In this document: positions 25,707 through 34,675 of the stretch, one piece after another
Layout: every line of letters begins with the position of its first letter
Position numbering within the stretch: position 1 is the stretch's first letter
Assembly: GCA_904384225.1 (NCBI GenBank)
Contig: CAJFJV010000001.1
Location: forward strand, 124,001-188,000
Length of the DNA stretch: 64,000 bases
From: an uncultured Oscillospiraceae bacterium
GTDB taxonomy: Bacteria > Bacillota > Clostridia > Oscillospirales > Ruminococcaceae
Reading direction: 5' to 3'
Position numbers and translations under genes: made by a program
Notes under the pieces: generated by a model
Told to the model about the DNA's origin: nothing
Databases searched by the model: none
The model's input: only the letters and a program-made list of their open reading frames with translations

Positions 25707-25760
25707 ACCGTCATACACCTCTCTTTTGCCTAATACCAGTGTATGACGGGGATAGGGCGA

Positions 25761-27155
25761 TCATTCCTCCCAGAATTTCTGCGAATAGCTGTTGTCAGGA
25801 TTGTCTTCCCAAACACAGCGCTGCTCCAAAAGCAGGGCTTCCAGTGTTTGACGGATAGGGCGATAGCGCGGATCCGCATAGAGGTTGACGGTTTCATCCG
25901 GATCTTTGTACAAGTCAAAAAGCTGCGTCTTATCCGGCTCCAGCTTATAGCGGATCAGCTTGAAACGATCGTCTTTTACCGCGCGGATCAAATGCGTATA
26001 GGCAAAATACAAGGTTTTGCGTCCTCCCGTGCCGTCCTCAATCACACTGCAAAAGCTCTGCCCTTCAACGGACGGCGGCACAGCAAGGCCGCACAGCTCG
26101 CAAAGCGTCGGATAGATGTCCATCAAATAGACATAGGCGTCGCGCTGCTGCGAACGGGGGATACCGGGCCCCCGCATAATCAGCGGGACCCGGATGCTGT
26201 GGTCGTAGAGGCTTTGTTTGCCCATCAGGCCGTGACGCCCAACCGCCAGCCCATTGTCGCCGGTATAGACGACAATGGTATTTTCAAGCTGCCCTGTGCG
26301 CTCAAGCGCCTCCAAAAGCCGCCCGACATTCTCATCGATATGTGAAATCATGGCGTAATAATCTGCAATATGGCGGCGGATCTCCTGTTCGGAGCGGGGA
26401 TGCGCCGCAAGATTTTCATCCCGATCCTCGCCGATTTTGGGATCGATACCGAAATAAAACGGATGCTCCGGCACAAAATTTGCCGGGATCCGGATTTTTT
26501 CCGGATCATACATGCTGCGGAAGCGCTCCGGCATCGTACGCGGATCGTGCGGTGCAAGCAATGCGGTATATAGGAAAAACGGTTCCGCATGGGGCTGTTC
26601 GATAAACCGGATGGCTGCATCGGTAAACAGTTCCGTAGAATGCTTTCCGGCCGTAATCCGTTCGGCAATCGTGTCCATTGGATGGTTTGCATGCAAAAAA
26701 TTCGGTGTGGTCCGCACCACATTTTCATATTTTCCATCCGCATGGTAGCGGTTAACAGGGACGTTCCAATGATCCCACATCCCGCCGAAAAAAATTTCAT
26801 CGCCGTCGCAGAAGCTGCGGGCAAAAGATTCCGTACCGTTATGCCATTTTCCAATTCCAATGGTACGATAGCCGTTTTCATGGAAGCACTGCCCCATCGT
26901 CGTATGGGACTGCGGGATCTGCTCCCCTGCGCCGTACAGATGAAACAGCGTTTTACCGGAATTGATCATCGCACGGCTCGGCATGCACACTGCGCCGGAG
27001 GTCCCGCCCGGGATGTGCGCCCGGGTAAACGCCGTCCCTTCCGCAACAAGGCGGTCCAGATTCGGCGTCATGATTTCCTCGTTTCCCAACGCATGGATGG
27101 TGTCGAACCGCTGGTCGTCCGCTAAAATGAATAAGACATTCGGCTTTTTTTCCAT
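25761..27155 (-). CDS. Sulfatase (formylglycine type)
   Basis: 464 residues of the alkaline-phosphatase superfamily. VLFILADDQRFDT has the metal-binding Asp pair. Cys57 in CMPSR (57-61) is the C-x-P-S-R motif that a maturase converts to formylglycine. GIGKWHNG and VVYTGDNGLAVGRHG complete the sulfatase site. No signal peptide: it should act in the cytosol, as gut sulfatases on imported sulfated sugars or choline-like esters do. ATG at 27153-27155 follows the stop of the acetyltransferase gene directly, so the two are one unit. No maturase gene is seen here. Confidence 0.92.
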   Translation of the reverse strand: MEKKPNVLFILADDQRFDTIHALGNEEIMTPNLDRLVAEGTAFTRAHIPGGTSGAVCMPSRAMINSGKTLFHLYGAGEQIPQSHTTMGQCFHENGYRTIGIGKWHNGTESFARSFCDGDEIFFGGMWDHWNVPVNRYHADGKYENVVRTTPNFLHANHPMDTIAERITAGKHSTELFTDAAIRFIEQPHAEPFFLYTALLAPHDPRTMPERFRSMYDPEKIRIPANFVPEHPFYFGIDPKIGEDRDENLAAHPRSEQEIRRHIADYYAMISHIDENVGRLLEALERTGQLENTIVVYTGDNGLAVGRHGLMGKQSLYDHSIRVPLIMRGPGIPRSQQRDAYVYLMDIYPTLCELCGLAVPPSVEGQSFCSVIEDGTGGRKTLYFAYTHLIRAVKDDRFKLIRYKLEPDKTQLFDLYKDPDETVNLYADPRYRPIRQTLEALLLEQRCVWEDNPDNSYSQKFWEE

Positions 27156-27938
27156 TTACCCTCTCTCCTTTAACAGTTCGTTTAATGATCCCGGATCATC
27201 CACAAAAAAGCGGTCTTTTTTGCGGATGGCCTGCACACCAGCTTCAAACGCAGCCTTTGCATCGATTAAATATGCGCTTCCGCCAAGCACGCGGCCCTTT
27301 ACGAGCGCCGGTTCCGGCAGCAGTTCGGCCAGACGGTCATAGCGCTGCACTAACCCCCCGAAACGATGCGGACGGTACATTTTGCGCGTCAGCTTCCCCC
27401 CTGCGTCCCGCAGCGTGTAAAGGCAGTATTTCGGATCAAGCGGATAGGACGCGCGAGCCGCCTCCTCCACGCCGTGCATAAACGTATTCGGCCGCAAACC
27501 GCAGCCAAGCATCAAAATCTTCCCTCCGAGCATGGGCAGTTGCATAAAGGGGGAATGCGGGCCGACCGGCGTTTCGTCCAGCTTGTGCCAAACCGTCGCG
27601 CCGTAGGCGTATCTTCCCCATGCGCAAACCGAATGCGTAGGATGCATGCTCCGGTACTGTGCATAGCCGGTGCGGAAGCACTCCGGCAGCGCGCCGATAC
27701 AGCTCTTTGTCAGCTTCACATCAAATACCGGGTTTTCCCGCGTAACCGTCTCATAGGAAAGCGCGGGAACCAAAAGCGTGCCCGACGGCGTCAGCAGTTC
27801 CATCAGTGTTTCAATCACTTCTTCCGCGCGCACGCCGGGCGTATCAAGCGCCTTCAGCGATGTATGTATCAAAACGACATCGCCCGGGGCGATGCCCAAA
27901 CGTTTCAAATCAAGAGCCAGCCGTTCGGTATATTTCAT
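27156..27938 (-). CDS. AAC(3)-family N-acetyltransferase
   Basis: 260 residues of the antibiotic_NAT (aminoglycoside 3-N-acetyltransferase) fold. It starts with GIAPGDVVLIHTSLKALD and shows LLVPALSYE, MHPTHSVCAWG, TPVGPHSPF and NTFMHGVEE, the conserved His/Glu-bearing motifs. The frame upstream is not coding; ATG at 27936-27938 follows GGAGGAG. Chromosomal members need not confer resistance (compare YokD). Pairing with a sulfatase suggests an amino-sugar substrate; this is inference. Confidence 0.85.
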   Translation of the reverse strand: MKYTERLALDLKRLGIAPGDVVLIHTSLKALDTPGVRAEEVIETLMELLTPSGTLLVPALSYETVTRENPVFDVKLTKSCIGALPECFRTGYAQYRSMHPTHSVCAWGRYAYGATVWHKLDETPVGPHSPFMQLPMLGGKILMLGCGLRPNTFMHGVEEAARASYPLDPKYCLYTLRDAGGKLTRKMYRPHRFGGLVQRYDRLAELLPEPALVKGRVLGGSAYLIDAKAAFEAGVQAIRKKDRFFVDDPGSLNELLKERG

Positions 27939-28217
27939 CGAGATCTCCTCCCGTTTTCGCTTTATATCCATTTTACTGAATCGCACATGCTTTTTCAAGA
28001 GCACATCCCGTTTTTTCGACAAAAGTACAGAAAAATGCAAACCGGCATACCGGCGGCGCCAGCCTGTTTCGTTTAAGCCCTTTTCCGCTGAAAACACCGG
28101 CAAAGGATATCACCGTTTTTTCCGTAAAGCATCTGCATAAAAACATATTTATGCTATATAACATAACATATATTTTCCCCATTTTTGAAGCTATATTGAT
28201 AAGAAGAGGTGTATCAA

Positions 28218-28430
28218 ATGCAAGGGAATACATTAAAGATTACGCATAAGCCGTTGCGCGGAGAAGACGGCTACAAAGTATTTTCCATCCGGATCAAAGC
28301 GGGCGTCGCACAGCAGCTTGACGCCCTCGCCGAACAGACCGGGCGCAGCCGCAACGAATTGATCGGCATCATGCTCGAATACGGTTTGGCACATTATGAA
28401 ATTGAAGAAGAGCGACATACGTCGGTTTGA
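28218..28430 (+). CDS. Small ribbon-helix-helix (CopG/Arc-like) protein
   Basis: 70 residues. The beta strand YKVFSIRIKAGV and helices VAQQLDALAEQTGRSRNELI and GIMLEYGLAHYEI fit a ribbon-helix-helix DNA-binding fold. ATG at 28218 lies eight bases after AGAGG; a GTG nine bases earlier overlaps that site. No toxin partner is present on either side. Probably a DNA-binding regulator with unknown targets. Confidence 0.75.
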   Translation: MQGNTLKITHKPLRGEDGYKVFSIRIKAGVAQQLDALAEQTGRSRNELIGIMLEYGLAHYEIEEERHTSV

Positions 28431-28444
28431 CGTATGCCGCTCTT
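28408..28444 (+). terminator. Hairpin at the end of the ribbon-helix-helix gene
   Basis: AAGAGCG, mismatch, CATACGTC, five-base loop, GACGTATG, mismatch, CGCTCTT. It overlaps the last codons and the stop of the gene, and only a short T run follows. Likely a weak terminator. Confidence 0.55.
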
Positions 28445-28522
28445 TATGCCGTTTTGCAGCTGGTGCGGGACGTGCCGCAGCAGCGCTGTAAAACGGAAAC
28501 CGCTTTTTAGCCCGCCGCCGGT

Positions 28523-28556
28523 AAAAAAAGGGAGAAGGCGCAAGCCTTCTCCCTTT
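28523..28556 (-). terminator. Terminator of nrdD-nrdG
   Basis: GGGAGAAGGC, TTGC, GCCTTCTCCC on the minus strand followed by seven T; it touches the nrdG stop codon. Confidence 0.88.
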
Positions 28557-29074
28557 CAGCGGTCCCAAAGGACGACAGCGCCTGTCTCCCGCGTTTTCGG
28601 GACATCGATCAGCCGCTGGTTTTCGCTGCCCCTGAAGCGCAGCGAAATATTCCGCTTTTCCTCCATATATTCCCCGTCTACCAGCACGTCGATCATCGAA
28701 AGCATTTCTTCCGTCACTTCACAGCGGGCACGGCTTTGCCCTGTAAGCTCTTCCCAAGTATAGCCGGAAAAAGCCCAGACCGTCTTATCCGGAAGCTCTC
28801 GTCTGATTCGGCGCAAAAGCCCGACGAGCTCCCGCTGGTTTGCCGGTTCAAACGGTTCGCCCCCCAGCAGTGTCAGCCCATTTATATAGGAGGGGCGCAG
28901 CGATTCCACGATTTCATTTTCTGTTTCTTTTGTATACGGTTCGCCATAGGAAAAATCCCATGTCTCAGGCTGGAAACACCCTTTACAGTGGTGTGTGCAT
29001 CCTGAAACGAACAGGACGGTCCGTACGCCGACTCCATTGGCGATATCGCATTTTTTAATATTGCCGTACCGCAT
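28556..29074 (-). CDS. nrdG: Anaerobic ribonucleotide reductase activating enzyme NrdG
   Basis: 172 residues, radical SAM. The cluster-binding motif SGCTHHCKGC (Cys26, Cys30, Cys33) fits the family C-x3-C-x2-C. The LTLLGGEPF motif binds S-adenosylmethionine. It generates the glycyl radical on NrdD. ATG at 29072-29074 overlaps the nrdD stop, so translation is coupled. Earlier in-frame codons lie inside nrdD. Confidence 0.95.
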   Translation of the reverse strand: MRYGNIKKCDIANGVGVRTVLFVSGCTHHCKGCFQPETWDFSYGEPYTKETENEIVESLRPSYINGLTLLGGEPFEPANQRELVGLLRRIRRELPDKTVWAFSGYTWEELTGQSRARCEVTEEMLSMIDVLVDGEYMEEKRNISLRFRGSENQRLIDVPKTRETGAVVLWDR

Positions 29075-31257
29075 CAGAGATGAAGCACCCGCTCTTTGAT
29101 CTCTTGGGTCCGCCCCTGGTTCCAAAACTGCGTGCCGATATAGCCGCAGGTGCGGCGGGCGACGTTCATTTTGCTCTGATCCTCGTTCCCGCAGTTCGGG
29201 CAGCGCCACACCAGCTTCCCGTCTTCCTCTACGATCTGGATTTCCCCGTCATAGCCGCAGACCTGGCAATAATCGCTCTTGGTGTTCAGTTCAGCGTACA
29301 TGATGTTGTCATAGATAAACTTCATCACCTCGAGCACCGCCGGAATGTTGTGCTGCATATTCGGAACTTCTACGTAAGAGATTGCGCCGCCCGGGGAAAG
29401 GGCCTGGAATTTGGATTCCAGCCGCAGCTTTTCAAACGCGTCGATCGGCTCCGTGACATGCACGTGATAGGAATTGGTAATATAATTTTTATCGGTGACG
29501 CCCGGGATAATGCCAAAGCGGTTTTGCAGGCACTTGGCAAACTTGTACGTCGTCGACTCAAGCGGCGTCCCATAAAGCGAATAATGGATATCCTCCGCCT
29601 TGCGCCACTTCATGCACGCATCGTTGAGCGCTTGCATGACCCGAAGGCCGAACGCCTCGCCTTCCGGCTCGGTCAATTTTTTGCCTGTGACCTCATACAC
29701 GCATTCCCAAAGGCCTGCGTATCCCAACGACAAAGTAGAATATCCGCCATGCAAAAGCTTATCGATCCGCTCCCCTTTTTCAAGACGGGCCAGCGCGCCA
29801 TACTGCCAAAGGATCGGCGCCGCATCGGAACGCGTCCCCTCCAGCCGTTCATGCCTGCACTGCAGCGCCCGATGGCACAGCTCCAGCCGTTCGTCGAGGA
29901 CTTCCCAGAATTTCTCCTCGTTTTTCCCCTCACGGCAGGCGGAGCAGGCCACATCCACCAGGTTGATCGTCACAACGCCCTGATTAAAACGGCCGTAGTA
30001 TTTCGGCTTCCCGTTTTCGTCCACATACGGCGTCAGGAAGCTGCGGCACCCCATACAGGTATAACAGTTCCCGTTGCCGTTATCGTCGATCTTAAGCTGC
30101 AACATGACCTTTTCGGAAATGTAGTCCGGCACCATCCGTTTTGCCGTACACTTTGCCGCAAGCTCCGTCAGATACCAGTAAGGCGAATCCTCGCGGATGT
30201 TGTCCTCTTCCAAAACGTAAATCAGTTTTGGGAAGGCAGGCGTGACCCATACGCCCGCTTCGTTCTTCGTACCCGTAATCCGCTGGTTGAGCACTTCTTC
30301 AATAATAATGGCAAGATCCTTTTTCTCCTGCTCCGTCTTCGCCTCATTCAAATACATAAAGACCGTGACAAAGGGCGCTTGGCCGTTTGTCGTCAACAGC
30401 GTTACCACCTGATACTGTATTGTCTGGACGCCGCGGTTGATCTCTTCGCGCACCCTTTTTTCTACAAGGGCCGAAACCTGCTCCGGCGTCGCCGAGATCC
30501 CGAATTGCTCCATTTCGGAAAGTACCTGTTTGCGGATTTTTTCACGTGAGATCTGCACAAAGGGAGCCAAATGCGCCAGCGAAATGGACTGCCCGCCATA
30601 TTGGTTTGATGCGACCTGTGCGATAATCTGGGTCGATATATTGCAGGCAGTTGAAAACGAATGCGGCTTTTCGATCATCGTCCCGGAAATAACCGTGCCG
30701 TTTTGCAGCATATCCTCCAAATTTACCAGATCGCAGTTATGCATATGCTGTGCAAAGTAATCCGCGTCGTGAAAATGGATAATGCCGTCTTCATGCGCCT
30801 TGACAATATCCTGCGGCAGCAGGATCCGCTTGGTCAGGTCTTTGCTGACCTCCCCCGCCATATAGTCGCGCTGTACGGAATTGACCGTTGGGTTTTTATT
30901 GGAATTCTCCTGTTTCACTTCTTCGTTGTTGCACTCGATCAAAGAAAGGATCTGGTTGTCCGTCGTATTGGCCACACGGGCAAGGTTTCTTGTAAAGCGG
31001 TAACGGATATACCGCTTTGCCGTCTCCGGCGCGCCCTGCAGGATGATATGCGTTTCAACAAGCTCCTGGATTTCTTCTACGGAAAGCGCGCGTCCCATTT
31101 CGCGGCAGTGATCCTCTATAACCAAAGATATATAGTCAATTTGGCGGTCCGTCAGTTCCCGTTTCCCCTCGGCCTCGTTATTGGCCTTTTCAATCGCATT
31201 TTTGATTTTCTGCCGGTCAAACGTCTCTTCCGAACCGTTGCGCTTAATGATCTTCAT
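29074..31257 (-). CDS. nrdD: Anaerobic ribonucleoside-triphosphate reductase NrdD
   Basis: 727 residues. An N-terminal ATP-cone (IIKRNGSEETFDRQKIKNAI; regulation by dATP/ATP), the reductase barrel with the active-site cysteines, a C-terminal zinc site (CQVCGYDG and CPNCGNED), and the glycyl radical in TCGYIG near the end. It reduces NTPs to dNTPs without oxygen, with formate as usual reductant. ATG at 31255-31257 follows GGGGAGGAG; upstream sequence is promoter. Only the anaerobic class is encoded here. Confidence 0.96.
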   Translation of the reverse strand: MKIIKRNGSEETFDRQKIKNAIEKANNEAEGKRELTDRQIDYISLVIEDHCREMGRALSVEEIQELVETHIILQGAPETAKRYIRYRFTRNLARVANTTDNQILSLIECNNEEVKQENSNKNPTVNSVQRDYMAGEVSKDLTKRILLPQDIVKAHEDGIIHFHDADYFAQHMHNCDLVNLEDMLQNGTVISGTMIEKPHSFSTACNISTQIIAQVASNQYGGQSISLAHLAPFVQISREKIRKQVLSEMEQFGISATPEQVSALVEKRVREEINRGVQTIQYQVVTLLTTNGQAPFVTVFMYLNEAKTEQEKKDLAIIIEEVLNQRITGTKNEAGVWVTPAFPKLIYVLEEDNIREDSPYWYLTELAAKCTAKRMVPDYISEKVMLQLKIDDNGNGNCYTCMGCRSFLTPYVDENGKPKYYGRFNQGVVTINLVDVACSACREGKNEEKFWEVLDERLELCHRALQCRHERLEGTRSDAAPILWQYGALARLEKGERIDKLLHGGYSTLSLGYAGLWECVYEVTGKKLTEPEGEAFGLRVMQALNDACMKWRKAEDIHYSLYGTPLESTTYKFAKCLQNRFGIIPGVTDKNYITNSYHVHVTEPIDAFEKLRLESKFQALSPGGAISYVEVPNMQHNIPAVLEVMKFIYDNIMYAELNTKSDYCQVCGYDGEIQIVEEDGKLVWRCPNCGNEDQSKMNVARRTCGYIGTQFWNQGRTQEIKERVLHL

Positions 31258-31318
31258 AGCGGCGTCTCCTCCCCTGTTTTCTTTCTCATTTTCATTTCTC
31301 AATTTCGGCCGTGTATCC

Positions 31319-31347
31319 ATTCTACTACAAGAGCGATCGTTTGACAA
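31319..31347 (-). promoter_or_regulatory. Promoter of nrdD-nrdG
   Basis: TTGTCA (31342-31347), 17 bases, TAGAAT (31319-31324) on the minus strand; 62 bases from the nrdD start. NrdR boxes lie directly upstream. Confidence 0.8.
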
Positions 31348-31354
31348 GGGGAAA

Positions 31355-31401
31355 ACACAATATCTTGAGAAAAAATATTTCAAGACACCTATATCTTGTG
31401 T
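31355..31401. promoter_or_regulatory. Pair of NrdR boxes
   Basis: ACACAATATCTTGAGA (31355-31370) and CACCTATATCTTGTGT (31386-31401) each match most of the NrdR consensus acaCwAtATaTwGtgt. The centres are exactly 31 bases apart, three helical turns, the spacing known for NrdR pairs. They sit eight bases upstream of the nrdD -35. The repressor NrdR should bind here when dATP is plentiful. Confidence 0.85.
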
Positions 31402-31604
31402 TCAGTTTTGTCACATCTTTTTCAGGCTGCCTTTTCGATACAGCAAGGCGCATCGCAGGAACGCACGGCGTACACCGGATTATCGCCGGCTGCCGTAAAA
31501 CAAAAGCCGCCGAACCCTTTCAAAACGGTGTCCGCATGATTAGGCCGCGCCGCAAAATCCCGCCGCCTAAAAATCCCCTAAACCAAATCCCCATGGCCAA
31601 ACAA

Positions 31605-31649
31605 CAAAAAAGCAGGCACGCGGGAAACAGCCGTTTTCTGCATGCCTGC
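31605..31649 (-). terminator. Terminator of the LacI-type regulator gene
   Basis: GCAGGCATGC and GCGTGCCTGC close an inner GAAA/TTTC stem; on the minus strand the hairpin is followed by TTTTTTG. It lies 15 bases after the stop. Confidence 0.8.
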
Positions 31650-31663
31650 ACTCATTCCGTCTA

Positions 31664-32692
31664 TTATTCTAGATTGTACCGCAGCTTTACTTCATTTTGG
31701 GTGTATACGTGCTTGCGGGGAGGACGCCTCCCGTTTGCAAGCCACTCCGCCTGAAAGAATACGGCGTCGCGCCCTTGCTTGAAGGGCTGCTGGCATACCG
31801 TCGCATTGACAATGCCGCGGCGGATATATTCCTTAATATTGTCCGTATCATCGACTGTTATAATGCGGATGCTGTGTACGCGGTTTAAATCGCTTACAGC
31901 CCGTATCCCGCCGTCGATGCCGCCTGCGCAAAAATAGAGCGCGCGGATATCCGGGTGTTCCAAAAGCATCTTCCGGGTTTCCTGATATGCCGTCGCGTCG
32001 TCGTCATCCGTCTCCGCCACTGCGCGAATCGCCATGCGCGGATAATCCTTTTCACAGACCTCCCGAAAGCCCTGCACGCGCTGGCTGTGGCCAAGTATTT
32101 TAAAAGAACCGGTCAGGATGCCGACGGGGACTTCCCCCTCCGTCATCTGTCCCAGCAGCTCTGCCGCTGTCTGTCCGCTTTTGATATAGTTGCAGCCGAC
32201 AAAGCAAAGCTTTTTCAACCCTGTCACATCCACATTCAGTGTGGATATGGAAACGCCGGCCGCCGCAATCTGGTTTAACCGCGCGATAATGCGGGGATCG
32301 TTGATCGGGGTAATAATCAGCGCATGCGGCGGCTTTTCCATCAGCGCGTCAATATGCGCAAGCTGTTCTTCTACCAAAAAGCCGGTCATTTCATAAATAT
32401 CCACGGCTATGCCGTATGTTTTGGCGGAACGCACGCCTTCTTCAAGTCCGGCCCGCACCTTGTCGAAAAACGGGTTGCCGCCGGAATTGAGCAATACAGC
32501 GATACGCATTTTCTTTTTTGAATTGGCGAGCGCCTGTGCCGCGGCGTTCGGCTCATAGTGCAGTTCCTTGGCTATCCGACGCACATGTTCCGCCACTTCC
32601 GCGTTGATCCCCGGCCGGTTGTTGAGCGCGCGGTCAACCGTCCCCCGGGAAACGCCGGCCTTTTCCGCAATCATCCGTATGGTTACAGCCAT
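31664..32692 (-). CDS. LacI-family transcriptional regulator
   Basis: 342 residues. The N-terminal TIRMIAEKAGVSRGTVDRAL is the LacI helix-turn-helix, followed by the hinge PNAAAQALA and a periplasmic-binding-protein-like sensor of the RbsB type (IAVLLNSGGNPFFDKVRAGLEEG). ATG at 32690-32692 follows GCGGAGGAG. It is monocistronic with its own promoter. The regulated genes are not evident: neither neighbour is a sugar-uptake or catabolic operon. Confidence 0.93.
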   Translation of the reverse strand: MAVTIRMIAEKAGVSRGTVDRALNNRPGINAEVAEHVRRIAKELHYEPNAAAQALANSKKKMRIAVLLNSGGNPFFDKVRAGLEEGVRSAKTYGIAVDIYEMTGFLVEEQLAHIDALMEKPPHALIITPINDPRIIARLNQIAAAGVSISTLNVDVTGLKKLCFVGCNYIKSGQTAAELLGQMTEGEVPVGILTGSFKILGHSQRVQGFREVCEKDYPRMAIRAVAETDDDDATAYQETRKMLLEHPDIRALYFCAGGIDGGIRAVSDLNRVHSIRIITVDDTDNIKEYIRRGIVNATVCQQPFKQGRDAVFFQAEWLANGRRPPRKHVYTQNEVKLRYNLE

Positions 32693-32737
32693 CAGAATCC
32701 TCTCCTCCGCGTTCAAACCCGCAGTCCTTTTGATATG

Positions 32738-32767
32738 ATTATAACAGCGCGCCGACAAACCTGTCAA
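32738..32767 (-). promoter_or_regulatory. Promoter of the LacI-type regulator
   Basis: TTGACA (32762-32767), 18 bases, TATAAT (32738-32743) on the minus strand. The spacer includes GCGCGC, possibly part of an operator. Confidence 0.75.
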
Positions 32768-32798
32768 CTTATACTTTCAAAGAGGACACGCGACAGCG

Positions 32799-34007
32799 TC
32801 ATTGAAAAAGAAATGATACAATTTGTTTATATGTATCTATTATATACAAAACGTCTTCATCCGTAAGCCGCGTATGCAACGGAAGCGTCAGCTCGTTTTC
32901 ATACTGGCGGTACGCATGCGGAAAGTCCGCGATAGAAAAGCCCATGTCCCGATATGCCGACAGCATCGGAAGCGGCTTGTAGTGGACATTGGCCGCTATC
33001 CCCCGTTCCGCCAGCAGGCGGATTGCACGGTTTCGCTGCTGCGCATCGGCGCCTGCAATACGTGTGAGATACAAATGCCCGCTTGAAAGAAAATGTTCGC
33101 CCGCATGGGCAAGCGGCAAAATCCCCGTATCTGCAAACGCCCGGTCATACATTGCGATAATCTCGCGCCGCCGCGCAAGCAGGGCGGGATAACGCGACAA
33201 CTGTACCAGCCCCATAGCAGCGGAAAGATCTGTCATATTGCACTTGTACGCAGGCTGCAAAATGTCATATTCCCATGCGCCGGGCTCCAGTTTCGCACGC
33301 GCGTCTTTTGTCTGCCCGTGCAGGGAGTACGTGCGGAACCATTTGTATAATTCATCAGAATCTTTACCATCCGTATTAGAAAATACAACCGCGCCGCCTT
33401 CCGCCGTCGTAAGGTTTTTCACTGCGTGGAAAGAAAAACAGCTGAAATCCGCATACGCGCCAGCCCGTTTCCCGTCCCGCTGCGCGCCGAAGCTGTGCGC
33501 ACAGTCTGCGATAACCGCAGCGCGCCCGATCTGTTCTGCCAATGGATTTTTCGGCTGAAAACGGTGCTTTTCCTGTTCGAGTGCATCCTTTATCGCCGCA
33601 TAGTCGCACATAACCCCGGCAATGTCCACCGGTATGACGGCCTTGGTCCGGCTGGTCACAGCCGCCGCAATATCCTGCGCCGAAAGATGGAACGAACCGG
33701 AAGGAACGTCTACCAGTACGGGCGTTGCGCCGACATGGCAGATCACGCTGGCCGACGCAGTATACGTATAAGCAGAGGTGATCACCTCGTCGCCGGGCCC
33801 GATGCCCAGCGCGCGCAGGGCGAGCTCCAGCGCCGCGGTGGCGGAATTCAGGCATACCGCACGATCCGCTCCGCAGTATGCGGCAATTTCTCTTTCGAAC
33901 GCCGCTGTACGCGGCCCTGTCGTGATCCAGCCCGACCGAAGTGCATCCGCTACTGCGGCGATCTCCTCTTCTGTTATATCCGGCGGTGAAAACGGGATAT
34001 GCTTCAT
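32799..34007 (-). CDS. DegT/DnrJ/EryC1/StrS-family aminotransferase
   Basis: 402 residues, PLP-dependent sugar aminotransferase fold. The start IPFSPPDITEEEIAAV and LRSGWITTGPRTAAFE are typical of the ArnB/PseC/DegT group. PLP-lysine is Lys197 in FSFHAVKNLTTAEGG, and IADCAHSFGA holds the Asp that pairs with the cofactor. It makes amino sugars on UDP- or dTDP-keto-sugars. ATG at 34005-34007 overlaps the phosphatase stop. No other nucleotide-sugar gene is nearby. Confidence 0.9.
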   Translation of the reverse strand: MKHIPFSPPDITEEEIAAVADALRSGWITTGPRTAAFEREIAAYCGADRAVCLNSATAALELALRALGIGPGDEVITSAYTYTASASVICHVGATPVLVDVPSGSFHLSAQDIAAAVTSRTKAVIPVDIAGVMCDYAAIKDALEQEKHRFQPKNPLAEQIGRAAVIADCAHSFGAQRDGKRAGAYADFSCFSFHAVKNLTTAEGGAVVFSNTDGKDSDELYKWFRTYSLHGQTKDARAKLEPGAWEYDILQPAYKCNMTDLSAAMGLVQLSRYPALLARRREIIAMYDRAFADTGILPLAHAGEHFLSSGHLYLTRIAGADAQQRNRAIRLLAERGIAANVHYKPLPMLSAYRDMGFSIADFPHAYRQYENELTLPLHTRLTDEDVLYIIDTYKQIVSFLFQ

Positions 34008-34675
34008 TGGATAAGCCCCCCGCAGAGCAAAGCGGAAAGCTCCCGCATGTTTTCCGCAAGTGCCGCCGCCCCATTGTCGCAAAGCTCCTGCCATGTGCCG
34101 TAACCGTAAAGCACACCAATGCAGTCCATTCCCACCATAGAGGCGCCGATACAGTCAAAGCGGGTGTCGCCTAACAGTACGCAATCCCCAACGGGCAGTC
34201 CCAGCAGATCGGCGGCCTTGCGTATAATATAGCCCTTATGCTCCGACTGATCCGCATAATCGGCGCCGCTCACCGCGTCGAAATAGGGGAGAAGACCTTT
34301 GTTTTCCAAAATCTTTTTTGCAAAGACTTCCGGCTTTTTCGTAGAAAGGGCAACTTTCCGGTTTTCCGTCTTCAGCTCCCGCAGAAGGTCGGTCATTCCA
34401 GGATATACCTCACATTCAAACAACCCCTTCTCCCGGTAATAGGTGCGGAATAGCGTAATGGCTTTCTGCGTCTGCTCGTCAGAAAAGCCGCATATGCTGC
34501 GAAAAGAAGAACCGATAGAAGGGCCGATAAAGCGATCCATCTCTTCCTCCGAAAGCTGGGGAAGCTGAAGTTCCCGGAAGGTATAGCGGATCGCGCCGAA
34601 AATCCCCGGCTTTGAATCCACAAGCGTGCCGTCCAAATCAAATAAAATGCCTTTTTTCTCTACAAACGAGCGCAT
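34004..34675 (-). CDS. HAD-superfamily phosphatase (phosphoglycolate phosphatase-like)
   Basis: 223 residues. The HAD motif I FDLDGTLVDSKPGI (Asp13, Asp15), motif II ALSTKKP, and motif III/IV GDTRFDCIGA are intact, with a helical cap. Closest types are phosphoglycolate phosphatase and 5'-nucleotidase-like Gph/PpaX. ATG at 34673-34675 follows AAAGGAG. Coupled by a four-base overlap to the aminotransferase gene. Confidence 0.88.
   Translation of the reverse strand: MRSFVEKKGILFDLDGTLVDSKPGIFGAIRYTFRELQLPQLSEEEMDRFIGPSIGSSFRSICGFSDEQTQKAITLFRTYYREKGLFECEVYPGMTDLLRELKTENRKVALSTKKPEVFAKKILENKGLLPYFDAVSGADYADQSEHKGYIIRKAADLLGLPVGDCVLLGDTRFDCIGASMVGMDCIGVLYGYGTWQELCDNGAAALAENMRELSALLCGGLIQ

Noticed and set aside
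27156-27938. Aminoglycoside resistance gene
   Set aside because: The AAC(3) fold alone does not show resistance; the gene is chromosomal, paired with a sulfatase and without mobile elements.
28218-28430. Antitoxin of a toxin-antitoxin pair
   Set aside because: The fold fits an antitoxin, but no toxin-sized gene overlaps or follows it.
29080-30549. 489-codon open frame on the plus strand across nrdD
   Set aside because: It is antisense to nrdD, has no ribosome site, and its product is rich in Arg/His/Leu without motifs, as expected for the shadow of a GC-rich gene.
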